Shown: in pieces, positions 1 to 6,912 of the stretch
How positions within the stretch are numbered: the stretch's first letter is position 1
Layout: each line of letters starts with the position of its first letter
NCBI GenBank assembly: GCA_003695605.1
Contig: RFIK01000068.1
Span: 1-8,862 of the forward strand
DNA length: 8,862 bases
Source: Chlorobiota bacterium
GTDB taxonomy: Bacteria > Bacteroidota > Ignavibacteria > Kapaibacteriales > NICIL-2
Direction of reading: 5' to 3'
The notes under the pieces: model-generated
Seen by the model: the letters and a program-made list of their open reading frames with translations, nothing else
Database searches by the model: none
Told to the model about the DNA's origin: nothing
Program-made: the position numbers and the translations under genes

Positions 1-2
1 AA

Positions 3-2381
3 ACGTACTTGCAAGCCATCGAAGCGCCAGCAGCGTGGGATCGTACCACTGGCTCGGCGTCGGTGCTCATCGGTGTCAGCGACAGCGGCGTTCGATTCTC
101 CCACGAGGATCTCGGTGGCGCAATTGCTGTCAACACTGGCGAAATTCCCAATAACGGCATTGATGACGACGGCAATGGCTACGTTGATGACTACCGAGGC
201 TACAACATCACCTGGCGCACCGATGGCACTGCTCCCGATAACGTGTTCCATCCAACCGATGGGCATGGAACAAGCGTTGCGGGCATTGTCGCAGCTGTGC
301 AGAACAACGGCAAAGGCATCAGCGGAGTTGCGCCGGGGTGTCGGATCGTGCCGATCAAGGCAACGCCGAATAGCACCGATGGGTACATCCTCTTTGGCTA
401 TGAGTCGCTCATCTACGCAGCGCTTCGTGGTTGCAAGGTTGTCAACTGTAGTTGGGGCAATGAAGACCAAGCTCCGAGTCCAATCGAGGAGAACATTATC
501 GCCTTCGCTCTTGCTCATGACGTGGCAATCGTCGCAGCTTCCGGCAATGGAACAGGCACGCAGCCGATGTATCCGGCTGCGTACCCCGGGGTGCTCGGCG
601 TAGGAGAAACGGAAACAGATGGACGCATTGTCCCCGGCACAGGGATCGGAGCACACTGCCGTATCCTTGCCCCAGGCAGCAACGCACGAACAACCGGCAA
701 TCTGTCGGATGCCGACTACACCTACTTTTCTGGGACCTCAGCAGCTGCGCCGATGGTTAGTGGAGTGCTTGCGCTTGTCCGTTCGCACTTCCCGCAACTC
801 GATGCACTGCAAGCGATCGAACACGTGCGCTTGGCAGCACGAGATGTATCGAACGTCAACCCTGACGTTGCAGCTCTTCTCCCCGGCATGGTCAACGCAC
901 GTCGTGCGCTCGAGCGTGATCCATTTTCGACGCCGGCTATCGTTCCGACAAGTGTTGCGTATCAGCGGCACGACGGTACACCACTGGAGCGGGCACAGCA
1001 GGGTGATACAGTCCTGGTCTATTTCCGAATGGTCAATCGTCTGGGAAGCGGAACGCAACTTCGGTGGACACTCCAGGTGATCCAATCCTGGGGTGGCGCA
1101 AGTGATGCCGTCGTCGTGCTTGACGGCGTGCGCGAGCGACTAAGCGTTGCAGCGCAGGAGGAGTTCACGCTCGGTCCATTTTCAATGGTGATCACGCAGC
1201 AGGCTCCAACGCTGCACTTCCTTCGTCTCGAGGTGAGCGGGCGTGGAAGTAGCGGCGCTGCGTACCATGACGTTGCACTTGTGCCGTTCTACCCTACGCC
1301 TGATTGGGCGACAATTCGGCGCGACAGCCTTGCGCTCTCACTCGGGGATTACGGCTGGCTGGGGCGCAACACAGGCTCTGGTGAGGAACTCAAAGGTGAT
1401 GGCTTGGCAGTTCCATCGCTCGGCTCACTCCTCTACGGCGGTGGTGTCTTTGTGGTCAGTTTCCCGACCGAGCAAGTCTGGAGTGGAATTGAAGGGGATG
1501 CACTTCGCTCAGACAATGCTTTTCTCCCACGTGAGCGACCAAGTGAAGGCGCGCTGACTCGTCGTGTGTTGCGCCTGGCGCCATCGGGAAGTCCGCCCCC
1601 ATGCGAGATCGAACTCAGCGAAATAGTCGAGATTCTCGATCGCCAGACAGTGCACTTTCGAGTGACGCTCTCGAACGTGGGGAATACCGCATGTTCGGAT
1701 GTTGCCGTCGGTCACTATTTCGATTTCGATTTGACTCCAGCAGGCGATAGCTCAGCGGTGAGCCTTCTTTTCGATCACGGAAGCGCGTGTGCAGAAATGA
1801 TGGAGCGCATGCCTGGCGATCCGATCGTTGTTGCAGTGGTTCGCTCTGGGGAAAGCGACGCGCAGCTCCAGTGTGCGGGACTCGATGCTGCGTATGCACG
1901 CGTAAGCAACTTCCTCCCCGAACGGAAGATGGAAACGCTCCGGCGCGGGACGTCGCTGCAAATGGGAGGCTTGGGGGATAAATCCGTCGCTGTCGGTGCG
2001 CGATTTGTTGGACCGATGTTGCCGGCAAGCAGCCGATCCTACGAGGTGTTTCTCCTTTTCGGGCGCAATCGCACAGAACTTCGCCAACGTGCCGAAGCGC
2101 TCGCCTCGGCTGCCGAGCAACAGTATCCATCAGAAATTGACGTATGGCCAGACCCTCTTTGGGGTACCCACGCCCTTTTCAACTCGCCTACAGCACTTGT
2201 TGGGCAACCCTCGCAGTGGCGCATCGTCTCGCTCGATGGTCGGACGCTCTGGCAGTCGAGCTGGAGTGTGACTCCAGAGCGCATTGTTGCCGATGTTGCG
2301 GAGCTACCGTCGGGTGCGTTCGCTCTTGTTGCTGAAGGCAGAATGCACCACTGGCAGCGGTTGATTCTTCGCATGCGGTGA
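3..2381 (+). CDS. Secreted subtilisin-like (S8) serine protease, 5'-truncated, with putative T9SS C-terminal sorting domain
   Basis: This is an endopeptidase of the subtilase family, probably exported. The frame is open to the window edge, so the true start, and any signal peptide and propeptide, lie upstream. Residues are numbered from the TTG at 9, which is not the real start. The S8 triad is complete: Asp25 in IGVSDSG, His86 in DGHGTSVAG and Ser244 in FSGTSAAAP, with oxyanion Asn180 in AASGN. An Asp/Gly-rich insert at 50-62 (GIDDDGNGYVDD) resembles a calcium-binding loop common in FCB-group subtilases. After about residue 310 come probable beta-sandwich modules: a Gly-rich block at 446-482 and a domain with Cys532 and Cys562 that could form disulfides. 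The last 80 residues (VSLDGRTL near 740-747, LPSGAFAL 766-773, basic end) resemble a type A type IX secretion sorting domain, although the usual PNP box is not clear. The protease call is firm; the sorting domain is inferred. The gene ends 48 bases before a tRNA gene. Confidence 0.9.
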   Translation, partial: TYLQAIEAPAAWDRTTGSASVLIGVSDSGVRFSHEDLGGAIAVNTGEIPNNGIDDDGNGYVDDYRGYNITWRTDGTAPDNVFHPTDGHGTSVAGIVAAVQNNGKGISGVAPGCRIVPIKATPNSTDGYILFGYESLIYAALRGCKVVNCSWGNEDQAPSPIEENIIAFALAHDVAIVAASGNGTGTQPMYPAAYPGVLGVGETETDGRIVPGTGIGAHCRILAPGSNARTTGNLSDADYTYFSGTSAAAPMVSGVLALVRSHFPQLDALQAIEHVRLAARDVSNVNPDVAALLPGMVNARRALERDPFSTPAIVPTSVAYQRHDGTPLERAQQGDTVLVYFRMVNRLGSGTQLRWTLQVIQSWGGASDAVVVLDGVRERLSVAAQEEFTLGPFSMVITQQAPTLHFLRLEVSGRGSSGAAYHDVALVPFYPTPDWATIRRDSLALSLGDYGWLGRNTGSGEELKGDGLAVPSLGSLLYGGGVFVVSFPTEQVWSGIEGDALRSDNAFLPRERPSEGALTRRVLRLAPSGSPPPCEIELSEIVEILDRQTVHFRVTLSNVGNTACSDVAVGHYFDFDLTPAGDSSAVSLLFDHGSACAEMMERMPGDPIVVAVVRSGESDAQLQCAGLDAAYARVSNFLPERKMETLRRGTSLQMGGLGDKSVAVGARFVGPMLPASSRSYEVFLLFGRNRTELRQRAEALASAAEQQYPSEIDVWPDPLWGTHALFNSPTALVGQPSQWRIVSLDGRTLWQSSWSVTPERIVADVAELPSGAFALVAEGRMHHWQRLILRMR

Positions 2382-2399
2382 TCGCTGCAGTAATTTCGC

Positions 2400-2422
2400 A
2401 TCGCGTGCGCACCGCAAGCGAT
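2400..2422. repeat. Inverted repeat / hairpin between protease gene and tRNA-Leu
   Basis: Bases 2400-2404 (ATCGC) pair with 2418-2422 (GCGAT), and 2406-2409 (TGCG) pair with 2413-2416 (CGCA). There is one G-A mismatch (2405/2417) and a three-base loop. This gives a nine-pair GC-rich stem in a 48-base gap. No T-run follows on either strand, so it is not a canonical intrinsic terminator. It could still pause or protect the 3' end of the protease mRNA, or form part of the tRNA 5' leader. The pairing is seen directly; the role is unknown. Confidence 0.45.
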
Positions 2423-2429
2423 GATGCGC

Positions 2430-2511
2430 GCGGACGTGGCGGAATTGGCAGACGCACCAGACTTAGGATCTGGCGGGGTAACCCGTGAGAGTTCGAGTCT
2501 CTCCGTCCGCA
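2430..2511 (+). tRNA. tRNA-Leu (anticodon UAG)
   Basis: An 82-base class II tRNA reading CUA and related leucine codons. The acceptor stem GCGGACG (2430-2436) pairs fully with CGTCCGC (2504-2510), and the discriminator is A2511, as expected for leucine. The anticodon stem CCAGA/TCTGG (2457-2461/2469-2473) encloses the loop CTTAGGA with anticodon TAG at 2464-2466. A long variable arm (2474-2486) contains the pairing GGG/CCC. The T arm GAGAG-TTCGAGT-CTCTC spans 2487-2503. CCA is not encoded; the bases after the discriminator are CAA, so CCA must be added enzymatically. Its 3' end lies 42 bases before the trigger factor start, so it may be transcribed together with tig. Confidence 0.97.
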
Positions 2512-2542
2512 CAAGGAGCCCGCATTTTTCCACTACTTCTAC

Positions 2543-2546
2543 GAGG
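2543..2546 (+). promoter_or_regulatory. Ribosome binding site of tig (GAGG)
   Basis: GAGG lies seven bases before the GTG at 2554. It decides the start of trigger factor against the longer open frame, whose first codon (2485) lies inside the tRNA-Leu gene. Confidence 0.65.
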
Positions 2547-2553
2547 TTTTCCC

Positions 2554-3837
2554 GTGCAAACGACGATTGACCAAGTCGGGGGACTGCGCCGACGCGTCGA
2601 GATCACCGTCAGCTACGATGAACTTCTCCCGCACTTCGAGCGTGCCTATGGGGACGTGCAACAGAATCTCCAGTTGGAAGGCTTCCGCAAAGGCAAAGTA
2701 CCGCTCGATATCATCAAGGCGCGCTACGGCGACCAAATCGAGCGCGATGCGCTCGGCGATGTCGCCAGTGAAGCCTTCCGCATTGCTGCCCGCGAGCATT
2801 CGCTCGATGTTGTGGGAACGCCCGTGCTCGTCGAGATGAACCGCACTGCAGAGCTGGGCGCGCGGTTTGTTATCGAGTGTGAAGTAATGCCCGAGATTAC
2901 GCTTGTGCCGTACGAAACAATCGAGGTCGTCAAACCAGTCCGTACGATCAGCGAGAGTGATATTGACGAAGAGCTCTACAATTTGCAGCTTCGCTCAGCA
3001 CGACTGGAGCCGGCCGAGCAGATTACCGACTCGATGTACGTCGTCAAGCTTGCGTTTGCGCCGATTGATCCACAAACGGGAGCGCCACTTGTGGGAGGGA
3101 AGGAGCAAGAATTTTTCCTCGACGACGAACGAATGGACCCGCTCCTGCGGACGGAGCTCATCAACTTGCGCGTTGGGGATAGCTTCCTCTATCGAACAGA
3201 ACATGCTGCCGATGAGCATAGCGATCAACCGCATGCGCATGCTTACCATGTGACCGTCCGAGAGATCAAGAAAGTGGTGCTGCCGACACTCGACGAAGTG
3301 TTCATCAGCACGCTCACCTGGGGGCGACTTACCAGCGAAGAGCAGCTGCGCCAGGACATCGGGCGCTCGCTCCAAGAGTACTGGGAAAAGGAAGTTGCCG
3401 AGTACCTTCGTGAGCGCGTGGTAGATGCACTCGTCGAAGCCCACGACTTTGAGGTGCCCGAAGGGCTTGTCCGTGCAATGGCGGAAGAGTTCGCCGATAG
3501 CGCACTGGAGCAGAACAAGGAGGATAAGCGACTCCGGCAAATCCCTCGTGACCAGCTGGTCGAGTACTTCCTCCCTCAAGCAGACCAAGCTACGCGGTGG
3601 CAGCTAATTGCCGATACAATTTTGCGTACCGAGAACATTGAGCTTGGCCATGAGCGGCTCCAGGCGCTTGCCGAGCGCTACGGTGTGGAGGTTCCGCAGC
3701 TCACGATGGCGTTGGAACAGAACCCGAGTCTCCGCAACCGCTTGCTGACCGATGCGCTCTTCGATTTCCTCTTGAGTCGCATCCGTGTTGTCGAGCGGCC
3801 CTATGAAGAGCTAGCTGACTCAGCAGACGAGGGCTAA
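2554..3837 (+). CDS. tig: Trigger factor, ribosome-associated chaperone
   Basis: Trigger factor binds the ribosome near the exit tunnel and shelters nascent chains. The 427-residue product is close to the E. coli length (432). The N-terminal ribosome-binding domain (about 1-115) carries the signature GFRKGKVP at 43-50. Residues about 155-240 correspond to the FKBP-like PPIase domain but are divergent, with a His-rich stretch (216-232, EHAADEHSDQPHAHAYH) where the family has the Gly/Pro flap; prolyl isomerase activity is therefore doubtful. The rest is the C-terminal chaperone domain, beginning LPTLDEVF at 243. The GTG start was chosen for its GAGG site and because the product MQTTIDQVGG matches family N-termini. 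Translation ends in tandem TAA codons (3835-3840). The gene is followed after 63 bases by clpP, the usual tig-clpP-clpX order, which suggests one operon. The family assignment is secure; loss of PPIase function is inferred. Confidence 0.96.
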   Translation: MQTTIDQVGGLRRRVEITVSYDELLPHFERAYGDVQQNLQLEGFRKGKVPLDIIKARYGDQIERDALGDVASEAFRIAAREHSLDVVGTPVLVEMNRTAELGARFVIECEVMPEITLVPYETIEVVKPVRTISESDIDEELYNLQLRSARLEPAEQITDSMYVVKLAFAPIDPQTGAPLVGGKEQEFFLDDERMDPLLRTELINLRVGDSFLYRTEHAADEHSDQPHAHAYHVTVREIKKVVLPTLDEVFISTLTWGRLTSEEQLRQDIGRSLQEYWEKEVAEYLRERVVDALVEAHDFEVPEGLVRAMAEEFADSALEQNKEDKRLRQIPRDQLVEYFLPQADQATRWQLIADTILRTENIELGHERLQALAERYGVEVPQLTMALEQNPSLRNRLLTDALFDFLLSRIRVVERPYEELADSADEG

Positions 3838-3900
3838 TAAATCCCGCTGCGTTCCGTCAATGCTGCCGCAGTCACCATCACCCTGAAGCACGCAGAGCGT

Positions 3901-4515
3901 ATGGAGCTTGTTTCGTTCGATCCACGCAGCCAACTCGTCCCGATTGTCATCGAGCAAACCAGCCGCGGTGAGCGTTCCTACGACATCTACTCGCGGCTCC
4001 TCAAAGAGCGCATCATCTTTATCGGTTCGCCGATTGATGATTACGTCGCATCGTTGGTCATAGCGCAACTGCTGTTCTTAGCGAGCGAGGATCCGTCGAA
4101 AGACATCTTCATGTACATCAACTCTCCGGGTGGGAGCGTCACCGCGGGGATGGCGATCTACGACACGATGCAGTACATCAAGCCGGACATCGCGACGTAC
4201 TGTGTCGGCGTGGCTGCTTCGATGGCGCAAGTGCTGCTGTGTGCAGGCACAAAAGGTAAACGGTACGCACTACCGCACTCGCGAATTCTGATGCACCAAC
4301 CGCTCGGTAGGACGCAAGGGCAAGCCACCGATATCGAAATCTTCACCAAAGAGATGCTCCGCATTCGGGATATGCTCTACCACGCCATCGCAAAGCACAC
4401 CGGCAAAACCTACGAGGATATCAAGCGCGATGCTGACCGCGATAACTACATGTCCGCCTACGAAGCGCTCGAATACGGTATCGTCGATCACGTCCTCGAG
4501 AGCACGAAAGCCTAA
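3901..4515 (+). CDS. clpP: ATP-dependent Clp protease proteolytic subunit
   Basis: ClpP is a cytoplasmic serine peptidase that forms a double heptameric barrel and degrades proteins fed to it by ClpX or another Clp ATPase. The 204-residue product has the usual length. The N-terminus LVPIVIEQTSRGERSYDIYSRLL is typical. The triad is Ser107 (GVAASMAQ), His132 (RILMHQPLG) and Asp181 (ADRDNYMS), with the same spacing as in E. coli ClpP. SPGGSV at 75-80 forms the substrate-binding strand. The residues around Ser107 read ASMAQ where many bacterial ClpPs have ASMGA, a mild variation. The start is the first ATG after an in-frame stop at 3838-3840. No strong ribosome binding site precedes it; translation may depend on the upstream tig. 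clpX follows after 53 bases on the same strand, consistent with a two-component protease made from one transcript. Confidence 0.97.
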   Translation: MELVSFDPRSQLVPIVIEQTSRGERSYDIYSRLLKERIIFIGSPIDDYVASLVIAQLLFLASEDPSKDIFMYINSPGGSVTAGMAIYDTMQYIKPDIATYCVGVAASMAQVLLCAGTKGKRYALPHSRILMHQPLGRTQGQATDIEIFTKEMLRIRDMLYHAIAKHTGKTYEDIKRDADRDNYMSAYEALEYGIVDHVLESTKA

Positions 4516-4568
4516 CGCCAGCTGGTACGATCGTTGCAGTCGGTCTGAAAGAACAACCCTTGCTACGC

Positions 4569-5822
4569 ATGAGCAAAGAATACACCTGCTCGTTCTGCGG
4601 TCGCTCAGCCCACGAGGTGACAACGCTCATTACGGGCAACAACGCGAACATCTGCGACATCTGCGTGATCAATTCGCTCATCATGTTGCAGAGTCGGCAG
4701 CGAGAACGCCAGGCTGCCACGCCCATTCCCGCGTTGAAACTGCCCAAACCCTCGGAAATCAAAGCAGCGCTCGATAGCTACGTCGTCGGGCAAGACGAAG
4801 CAAAGCGCGCCCTCTCGGTTGCAGTGTACAACCACTACAAGCGCGTGCTCGGCGGTGGTGTGCTCGGAGCATTCGAAGACGTCGAGGTGGAAAAGAGCAA
4901 CATTCTGCTCGTCGGTCCAACCGGAACGGGGAAAACACTGCTGGCGCGGACGTTGGCAAAGATACTCGATGTCCCCTTCGCAATTGCCGATGCAACGACG
5001 CTCACCGAAGCAGGATATGTGGGCGACGACGTCGAATCCATCATCGCGGCGCTGTTGCAGAATGCCGACTACAACATCGCGCGCGCCGAGATGGGCATCA
5101 TCTACATTGACGAGATTGACAAAATCACGCGCAAGAGTGATTCGCCGAGTATCACACGCGATGTATCGGGGGAAGGTGTTCAGCAGGCGCTACTCAAGCT
5201 GCTGGAGGGAACAATCGCTGGAGTTCCGCCACGTGGCGGACGGAAGCATCCTGAACAGCCGCTCCTCCACGTCAACACGCGGAACATCCTCTTCATCTGT
5301 GGTGGTGCGTTCGATGGATTGGAGAAAATCATCGCGCGGCGGATGCGTTCGACTGCGATTGGCTTCCACAATCCCGGGACCGTATCGGTCGAGGAAACCT
5401 ACGAGCTCTTGCGCCACGTCGAGCCGGACGACCTGCTCAAGTACGGCTTCATTCCAGAGTTCATCGGGCGTTTGCCGGTGATCGTTGCGCTCCATCCACT
5501 CAATGATGAAGCCATGCTGGATATCCTGACCCAGCCGAAAAATGCGCTCGTCAAGCAATACCAGAAACTCTTCGCGATGGAAGGGGTCGAACTCTCCTTC
5601 GACCGCGAAGCTCTTTTGGAGATTGTGCAGCGTGCCAAAGAGCGGCGCACAGGCGCACGTGGACTCCGTTCGATTCTCGAAGAGATCATGCTCCCGATCA
5701 TGTATGAACTCCCGGAACTGCGTGGTGTGCGCCGTGTGCGAATTACTGCTGATGTTGTCCGTGCGGCAGCACCTGCTGTATATGAGCGCGACGAACCCGA
5801 TGCTGCTGTCGAGGCAGCCTAG
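4569..5822 (+). CDS. clpX: ATP-dependent Clp protease ATP-binding subunit ClpX
   Basis: ClpX is an AAA+ hexamer that recognises tagged or adaptor-bound proteins, unfolds them with ATP and threads them into ClpP. In the 417-residue product the N-terminal C4 zinc finger uses Cys7, Cys10, Cys29 and Cys32. Walker A is GPTGTGKT (116-123), pore loop 1 is GYVG (149-152), Walker B is IIYIDEID (177-184), and an RKH loop lies at 225-227. The ClpP-docking tripeptide IGF is at 264-266, the arginine-finger region GFIPEFIGRLP at 293-303, and sensor 2 in GARGLR at 362-367. All functional elements are present, and the IGF loop fits the adjacent clpP. The ATG at 4569 is preferred because MSKEYTCSFCGR matches the family N-terminus. 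A TTG nine bases upstream (4560) is in frame and lies at a plausible distance from AAAGA, so three more residues are possible. The stop is one base from the stop of convergent kynA. Confidence 0.97.
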   Translation: MSKEYTCSFCGRSAHEVTTLITGNNANICDICVINSLIMLQSRQRERQAATPIPALKLPKPSEIKAALDSYVVGQDEAKRALSVAVYNHYKRVLGGGVLGAFEDVEVEKSNILLVGPTGTGKTLLARTLAKILDVPFAIADATTLTEAGYVGDDVESIIAALLQNADYNIARAEMGIIYIDEIDKITRKSDSPSITRDVSGEGVQQALLKLLEGTIAGVPPRGGRKHPEQPLLHVNTRNILFICGGAFDGLEKIIARRMRSTAIGFHNPGTVSVEETYELLRHVEPDDLLKYGFIPEFIGRLPVIVALHPLNDEAMLDILTQPKNALVKQYQKLFAMEGVELSFDREALLEIVQRAKERRTGARGLRSILEEIMLPIMYELPELRGVRRVRITADVVRAAAPAVYERDEPDAAVEAA

Positions 5823-5823
5823 C

Positions 5824-6912
5824 TTAAACTTCAGCGACAAAGTGGAGTTGGCGGGCGATCTCGTCCGGCAGAGGCGGCACCCTTGAGGAAGGAAGAATGT
5901 AGCTCGACAGCGCAGCCAGGTCCGCAAAGACGCGATGCTCGAGCACCGTTTGCATCAAGTAGTCGAAGCCGCTGGAGCCGCCCGTCCCCGTACGTGAGCC
6001 AATCATCCTGCTTACCATGAGCGCATGGCGAAAGCGGAAAAGGCTGATGCGCTTATCGAGTTCAAGTACTGTGTCCAGTACGCGGTACGGTTGCTGCAGA
6101 AGTGGGTAGTGGGAATAGATAGCGATGAACAGCGCTGCCAGCGTTGCACGTTGCGACAGCCGCTTTTCGCCGCGCTCGAGGAGCTGTTTGTACGCCTCGG
6201 CATCGAAGAGCGCGTGGAAGTGACGTTCAAGCCGTGCAATTTGCTCCCGTTGCTGCTGGAGCTGGGCGGGGGAAAGCGTTGTAACGCGCTCGAGTTCGGC
6301 TCGGTCGTGTTCGAAGATGCGCTCGACGGCATGGCGGTATGCGTCCAAGAATCGGTACGACCCCGATTCCATAAATGGCATTTTTTCCAGCCAGCGCTCG
6401 ATGGTCGTAAAGAGGGACGGTTCGGCAGCACAGCGTTCGAGTGCGTGTTGGTCCTCCGGCCGCAGCCGTGCGCGGTAGCCCGCAGCGTCAATTTGTACGC
6501 GGTGCCGATCATCGAGACCTAGCTTGACTTCCACCATCCGAAACTGTACCGACTCAAAGCCACTGGCGGGGTATAGGAGATCGCGGAATTCCATGAATTG
6601 CTGCGGGGTCATTGTTTCGAGCACATCGAACTGGTGCTCGAGCAACTTGAGAATCTCGATCATCCGCCGCAGGCGGTCGAGCGCAATGCCAACATCCGAT
6701 TCTGGGACGTACTCCTGACCCAGCCGAGCGATAACATCCTGGAGCTCCCAGAGCAATTGCTTGAACCACAGCTCAAACGCCTGGTGGATGATGATGAAGA
6801 GCATTTCATCGTGAGCAGCTGCACCCGATGTCGCGCTACGGAGCTGCTGGGCACTGAGGATCTTATCGAGCTGAAGGTACTCGCTGTAGTAGAGCCGCCC
6901 TGGATCGTTCAT
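5824..6912 (-). CDS. kynA: Tryptophan 2,3-dioxygenase, long (animal-type) form
   Basis: This heme enzyme opens the indole ring of L-tryptophan with O2 to give N-formylkynurenine, the first step of the kynurenine route. Family motifs in the 362-residue product are HDEMLFIIIHQAFELWFKQ (34-52, His43 in the active site), FRDLLYPASGFESVQFR (109-125, with the substrate-carboxylate Arg110), heme-ligand His296 in FRFRHALMV, and GTGGSSG (309-315). It is some 60 residues longer than the Xanthomonas enzyme. The extra part (about 135-290, including LLERGEKRLSQRA at 244-256) resembles the equivalent region of animal enzymes as I recall them. The ATG overlaps the stop of the upstream RDD gene and has no good ribosome binding site of its own, so translation is probably coupled. 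No other kynurenine-pathway gene is in the window. The reaction is confident; whether it serves catabolism or NAD synthesis cannot be seen. Confidence 0.95.
   Translation of the reverse strand: MNDPGRLYYSEYLQLDKILSAQQLRSATSGAAAHDEMLFIIIHQAFELWFKQLLWELQDVIARLGQEYVPESDVGIALDRLRRMIEILKLLEHQFDVLETMTPQQFMEFRDLLYPASGFESVQFRMVEVKLGLDDRHRVQIDAAGYRARLRPEDQHALERCAAEPSLFTTIERWLEKMPFMESGSYRFLDAYRHAVERIFEHDRAELERVTTLSPAQLQQQREQIARLERHFHALFDAEAYKQLLERGEKRLSQRATLAALFIAIYSHYPLLQQPYRVLDTVLELDKRISLFRFRHALMVSRMIGSRTGTGGSSGFDYLMQTVLEHRVFADLAALSSYILPSSRVPPLPDEIARQLHFVAEV
6909..6912 (-). promoter_or_regulatory. ATGA stop/start overlap coupling RDD gene and kynA
   Basis: On the minus strand the four bases read ATGA: the kynA ATG (6912-6910) shares two bases with the TGA stop of the RDD gene (6911-6909). 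The upstream bases on this strand (GGCATCACCAGAAACAGT) hold no GGAGG-like site, which supports re-initiation by ribosomes finishing the RDD frame. Confidence 0.8.

Noticed and set aside
1615..2130. 171-codon minus-strand open frame within the protease gene
   Set aside because: It is an Arg/Ser-rich composition artefact of GC-biased coding DNA, antisense to a clear subtilase frame.
2188..2533. Minus-strand open frames across the tRNA (peptides such as GRRDSNSHGLPR)
   Set aside because: The reading is the antisense of tRNA-Leu, a well-known source of false proteins. The frames also run into the protease coding sequence.
2485..2553. N-terminal extension of trigger factor beginning inside the tRNA
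   Set aside because: The extra 23 residues are encoded by tRNA bases, have no ribosome binding site, and do not match family N-termini. The GTG at 2554 has GAGG at the right distance.
3838..3900. Terminator or promoter between tig and clpP
   Set aside because: The 63-base gap has only a weak CTGCG/CGCAG pairing with a long loop and no T-run or clear promoter boxes.
6025..6522. 165-codon open frame on the + strand inside kynA
   Set aside because: It is a shadow of the well-supported dioxygenase on the other strand, with no recognisable domain.
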